Assembly (NCBI GenBank): GCA_964625775.1
Contig: CAZVEH010000052.1
Location: 1-15,974, forward strand
Source: GCA-2786165 sp964625775
Lineage (GTDB): Bacteria; Pseudomonadota; Gammaproteobacteria; Legionellales; Legionellaceae
Direction of reading: 5' to 3'
Length of the DNA stretch: 15,974 bases
The number at the start of each line of letters is the position of its first letter. Position 1 is the first letter of the stretch. The notes under the pieces are model-generated. The model was not told the DNA's origin, searched no databases, and saw only the letters and a list, made by a program, of their open reading frames with translations. Positions 15,701 to 15,974 of this stretch are shown here, piece by piece. A program made the translations under genes and the position numbers.

Positions 15701-15974
15701 GACGCAACCTTTTCCCAGCGCGTCAAGCATATCCACCAGCAGATATTGGAAGGTCTTGATCACCAGACTTTTTCTGGAATTGAATTGATCCGAGAGCTAA
15801 ATCGACATCAAAAAAATGTGAATGGTGTGGTTATGCCAATTGTTTTTACTTGTATGTTGGGCATGAAGTCAATGCAAACGAGTTTAGGCGATATATTTAA
15901 AGATGCAATTTATGCACGAAGTCAAACACCGCAAGTATGGTTAGATTACCAAGTATATGAAGTTGATGAAGAGC
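12737..15974 (+). CDS. Nonribosomal peptide synthetase, N-terminal part: FkbH - GNAT-like - carrier - heterocyclization domain (runs off window)
   Basis: An open frame of 1079 codons continues past the window. ATG 12737 has AGGAG 10 nt upstream. Residues about 1-330 are FkbH (HAD subfamily IIIC) with its usual N-terminal extension, D185xD187NTLW, LVSKN (228-232) and FIDDS (D287, D288). Residues about 335-540 resemble the GNAT-like half of FkbH proteins. A carrier follows with FFDHHAGSSLNA (618-629); the phosphopantetheine serine is S625 or more likely S626. From about 685 there is a Cy domain: LSPVQQAYLLGR, D820SLFLDGWS828 (DxxxxDxxS instead of the condensation HHxxxDG), LGDFTS (from 971), VFTCMLG and SQTPQVWLDYQ (from 1062). 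FkbH domains load a glycerate-derived three-carbon unit, and Cy domains form thiazoline or oxazoline rings. No adenylation domain is visible yet. Confidence 0.93.
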   Translation, partial: MDIKLFANFVMDPIVPYMQFWEKQFSNAFSIKYAAYESLFTTLIAWQQPYFDAPKYSIFLIKSDCWGEEATQRLENIETFLNLLNQAALVAPIAKFHIVFLSGEDLPDKTQLDMSLRKFDFQQNVLFHHIDELYKQEKLSLFYDHWSDGQGHVPYSKEGYVILSYACCRLIYQSIFSKIKVICVDCDNTLWDGVCAEIGEDNIKLSPHHIYLQNFLLEQKKQGKIICLVSKNNQEDVLSVFSKNISNMLLTLEDVVAYKINWLPKSENMILLSQSLDLSIDSFAFIDDSQHEIAEVNAHCPQVLTFLVDSYQQFYWLGEGAWAFDLLTVTTEDANRTRYYQTNHERALMREYTTSMSDFVKALQINIDISAAEQAVVSRLSQITQRVTQFNINPEEISEGQLLVLMQSIETRVFAIHVKDKFGDYGCVGLLVVCIEENSAIVKQLMLSCRVLSRGVEFEIAKFIAEYARSKNCNIVSFCYKKSNRNRPAYLFLQKLQIAVHQDELSYKFLANDLCDIDVSNILNQTEKVDAPNFLSADKPKTLSLLVENRQTIHNFLAVHCTHENLISQIIDSDSLGSPSKNATSKIVEQDLSSLVSFFSSIFASYLNQANIGLDDNFFDHHAGSSLNAVLALAEIRRKTNFKITYQGFYKNATPKKLADWVVNQNQCKELKIADSAIRVDDDAPFSGFSLSPVQQAYLLGRNEVFDLGGVAVHSYREFDLVECDIQRLEKALNHLISRHPALRMVMDMDNGLQKVIPNTVYYKIAVHDYSQCNSEEANSGLMKVRSELETELFVLDQWPLYKINISKTRDFYRIHMSYDSLFLDGWSMHVLFQELGQFYDNNHLVLPEISLTFKRCMEIEAALSEDDSYEEDKKFWLAKMGDFGNKPSLPLSSSVNLIGIPKFLREEQKILFGVWSKIKKYSRVINVSPASILTGLFLDLLYTWSATSKVNLNLTLFNRKINHPDIANVLGDFTSIMLLAFDYESMSDATFSQRVKHIHQQILEGLDHQTFSGIELIRELNRHQKNVNGVVMPIVFTCMLGMKSMQTSLGDIFKDAIYARSQTPQVWLDYQVYEVDEE

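Overview
The window looks like an accessory region of an A+T-rich Gammaproteobacterium. An intracellular or host-associated lineage of the Legionellales type would fit the mix of a repeat-rich NLR-like protein, toxin-antitoxin debris, an IS4-type insertion and a nonribosomal peptide locus. That taxonomic guess is an inference from gene style; no rRNA or housekeeping gene is present to confirm it.

Left part (1-2456): a short fragment of an interspersed-type repeat lies at the edge. It is followed by an apparently intact IS4-family insertion sequence (131-1567) with about 60-bp terminal inverted repeats and a possible 3-bp AAT target duplication. Next comes a type II toxin-antitoxin pair in which the RelE/HigB-like toxin has lost its middle, while the overlapping XRE antitoxin is intact. 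Two strong hairpins fill the gap before the next gene.

Middle part (2457-6651): one very large STAND/NLR-like gene. It encodes a hydrophobic N-terminal region, pentapeptide-like repeats, a short coiled coil, an NB-ARC-type ATPase, a 44-residue TPR array and a cysteine-rich tail. The TPR DNA is a tandem array with an exact 132-bp period, interrupted by a 100-N assembly gap. The sequences on the two sides of the gap join in perfect repeat phase, so the apparent frameshift there is an artefact and the real missing length should be a whole number of 132-bp units.

Debris zone (6652-7861): pieces of several addiction or accessory genes lie packed together. They are the tail of an XRE antitoxin on the minus strand, a chimeric ORF that joins HigB-like toxin, HigA-like antitoxin and an Rpn-type C-terminus, and a broken RhuM-like gene on the minus strand. 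An imperfect direct repeat (gaccgtcgagaa core) lies near both ends of the NLR/debris segment. A sigma70-like promoter ends this zone.

Right part (7862-15974, running off the window): a plus-strand operon for a nonribosomal peptide pathway. In order it holds a choline-kinase/APH-like kinase, a four-helix membrane protein of unknown function, an ABC exporter of the fused TMD-NBD type, a type II thioesterase, and the start of a giant synthetase. The visible synthetase is FkbH (HAD) - GNAT-like - carrier protein - heterocyclization (Cy). The arrangement suggests an assembly line that primes itself with a three-carbon glycerate-derived unit and hands it to a Cy domain, which would build a thiazoline or oxazoline ring. 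The thioesterase would clear blocked carriers, the ABC protein would export the product, and the kinase could modify or detoxify it. The starter chemistry and the kinase role are inferences; the domain order is read directly from the sequence.
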